A stretch of DNA of 6,403 nucleotides. Origin: Xanthobacteraceae bacterium (GTDB taxonomy: Bacteria; Pseudomonadota; Alphaproteobacteria; Rhizobiales; Xanthobacteraceae). Both the position numbers and the translations under genes were made by a program. This document shows positions 5,691 to 6,403 of the stretch, in pieces. Numbering within the stretch: position 1 is the stretch's first letter; each line of letters starts with the position of its first letter. Location: contig JASHXZ010000382.1 in the NCBI GenBank assembly GCA_030043285.1, forward strand, positions 1 to 6,403. The letters are read 5' to 3'. The notes under the pieces are model-generated. The model was not told where the DNA came from. It did no database searches and saw only the letters and a program-made list of their open reading frames with translations.

Positions 5691-6245
5691 TCATACCGGC
5701 TTATAGGCGCGGTCGTGATAGACCAGCGCCGGGCCGCTCGGGCCGAGCCGCACCGCCTCGACCGCGCCGAAGATCACATTATGCGAGGCCATCGCCTTGA
5801 TCTCGATGGTGCGGCAATCGAAAGCGACCACCGCCGAGGCCAGAACCGGCGAGCCGGTCTTCAATGTGATCCATTCGCCGATGGTGAAGCGCTCTTCGAG
5901 GTGCACGCCGCTGCGCCCGGCAAAAATGTCGGCGAGGCTCGATTCACCGGCGCCGAGCGTGTTGACGCAAAACACGCCGTTCTGCGCCAACAGCGGCGCC
6001 GAGTTGGCCCGCCGGTTGAGGCAGACCAGAAGCGTCGCCGGCTGATCGGACACCGAACACACCGCGGTTGCGGTGAAGCCGGTCTTGCCCGCCGGTCCGG
6101 CCGTGGTGACGACATGAACGGCGGCGCCGAGCCGCGCCATGGCTTCGCGGAACGCCGGCGGCTCGACGCAGACCAGCGGCTCCGGCGCCACCGCCATGAA
6201 GGCGCCGTCCATCGCATCGTCCGGCCGTTGGTCGATCCAGCTCAT
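5691..6245 (-). CDS. hpaC: Flavin reductase, HpaC-like component of a two-component aromatic monooxygenase
   Basis: This 184-residue protein supplies reduced flavin, made with NAD(P)H, to a separate oxygenase such as 4-hydroxyphenylacetate 3-monooxygenase HpaB. It follows HpaC closely: FREAMARLGAAVHVVTTAG (32-50), GFTATAVCSVSD (56-67, the flavin-binding signature), LLVCLNRRANSAP, FCVNTL, then FAGRSGVHLEERF and the closing LVYHDRAYKPV, which parallels the E. coli HpaC ending as I recall it. It has about 20 extra N-terminal residues compared with E. coli HpaC, so M12 or M17 are alternative starts. The ATG at 6245 is preferred because GGAG (- strand, 6254-6251) lies 5 bases ahead; the in-frame TTG just before it is less likely. 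No HpaB gene is in the window, so it may lie beyond the right edge or elsewhere. RutF and related flavin reductases share the fold, so the exact oxygenase partner is inferred. Confidence 0.85.
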   Translation of the reverse strand: MSWIDQRPDDAMDGAFMAVAPEPLVCVEPPAFREAMARLGAAVHVVTTAGPAGKTGFTATAVCSVSDQPATLLVCLNRRANSAPLLAQNGVFCVNTLGAGESSLADIFAGRSGVHLEERFTIGEWITLKTGSPVLASAVVAFDCRTIEIKAMASHNVIFGAVEAVRLGPSGPALVYHDRAYKPV

Positions 6246-6250
6246 CAAAG

Positions 6251-6254
6251 CTCC
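6251..6254 (-). promoter_or_regulatory. Ribosome binding site deciding the hpaC start
   Basis: GGAG on the - strand lies 5 bases upstream of the ATG at 6245. It supports this ATG over the adjacent TTG (6248) and over the internal methionines at residues 12 and 17. Confidence 0.6.
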
Positions 6255-6278
6255 GCGCCCTCATGCCTCGGCGCTGTC

Positions 6279-6368
6279 ATCGTCCGCGCCCCGCCTTCGC
6301 TCGCTCCGCGAGCTACGGCGGATTTCAGTCCGCCGAAGCGCGGAGCGCGTAGGCGGAAAGCGGACGAT
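6279..6368. repeat. REP/BIME-like nested palindrome upstream of hpaC
   Basis: The outer arms ATCGTCCGC (6279-6287) and GCGGACGAT (6360-6368) are exact reverse complements. Inside are two hairpins. The first, 6291-6321, has a perfect GCTCGC/GCGAGC core around TCC plus a five-base CCGCC/CGGCGG-type outer stem. The second, 6330-6356, has CCGCC/GGCGG outer and GCGC/GCGC inner stems around GGA. The two halves are inverted near-copies of each other, joined by a TTTCAG spacer. This is the layout of bacterial interspersed mosaic (REP-pair) elements, which are extragenic and often present in many copies. Open frames running through it are by-products of the repeat. It lies 33 bp upstream of the hpaC start, where it may act as a terminator for an upstream gene or as a transcript-stabilising structure. 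Confidence 0.75.
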
Positions 6369-6403
6369 CCAGTATCCTCCCTGTCTGGAGAGATAAGCAA
6401 GGA

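Noticed and set aside
6261..6401. Open - strand frame through the palindromic repeat as the end of an upstream gene
   Set aside because: Its Arg/Ser-rich translation follows directly from the repeat units, so it looks like a repeat-generated frame rather than a gene.
6399..6403. AAGGA at the right edge as a ribosome site for a + strand gene
   Set aside because: The sequence ends immediately, so no start codon can be seen.

Overview
The window looks like chromosomal DNA from a high-GC alphaproteobacterium, probably of the Bradyrhizobium/Rhodopseudomonas type. This is inferred from the GC-rich coding style, from the kinds of proteins, and from a REP/BIME-like palindrome at the right edge; it is not a database identification. 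A hand count of one 60-base line gives about 67% GC in the left block (1561-1620), about 47% in the middle (2821-2880) and about 38% in the divergent control region (4201-4260).

Left block (1-2502, + strand): the C-terminal part of a phosphoesterase/phospholipase C-family enzyme (PF04185 type) runs in from the left edge. A perfect 11-bp terminator-like hairpin follows its stop. Next come two exported proteins joined by a TGATG stop/start overlap: a LolA-fold (DUF4412-like) periplasmic protein and a small protein with a proline-rich linker and a probable STN/secretin-N-like domain.

Middle block (about 2591-4336, - strand): an AT-richer islet holds two genes of unknown function with a 4-base ATGA overlap. 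The first encodes a roughly 360-residue protein with a possible N-terminal helix-turn-helix and a long beta-rich C-terminal part. The second encodes a 130-residue protein with an acidic core and a basic tail. The islet lies between convergent flanking genes. Its right side is a low-GC divergent control region with a perfect 10-bp palindrome, promoter-like boxes and a 7-bp hairpin just ahead of a strong Shine-Dalgarno site. That site serves a possible small + strand protein with a CxC...CxxxC cysteine arrangement (4337-4630).

Right block (4784-6245, - strand): a two-gene operon encodes an HpaC-like flavin reductase followed 19 bp later by an AraC-family regulator with an N-terminal cupin-like sensor domain of the HpaA/PobR kind. 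Together they suggest aromatic (4-hydroxyphenylacetate or 4-hydroxybenzoate type) catabolism; the oxygenase partner is not in the window. Upstream of hpaC is a 90-bp nested palindrome (6279-6368) built like a BIME.

The best candidates for something undescribed are the overlapping islet gene pair with its divergent control region, and the small cysteine-pair ORF with its structured leader. Neither can be given a function from sequence alone.
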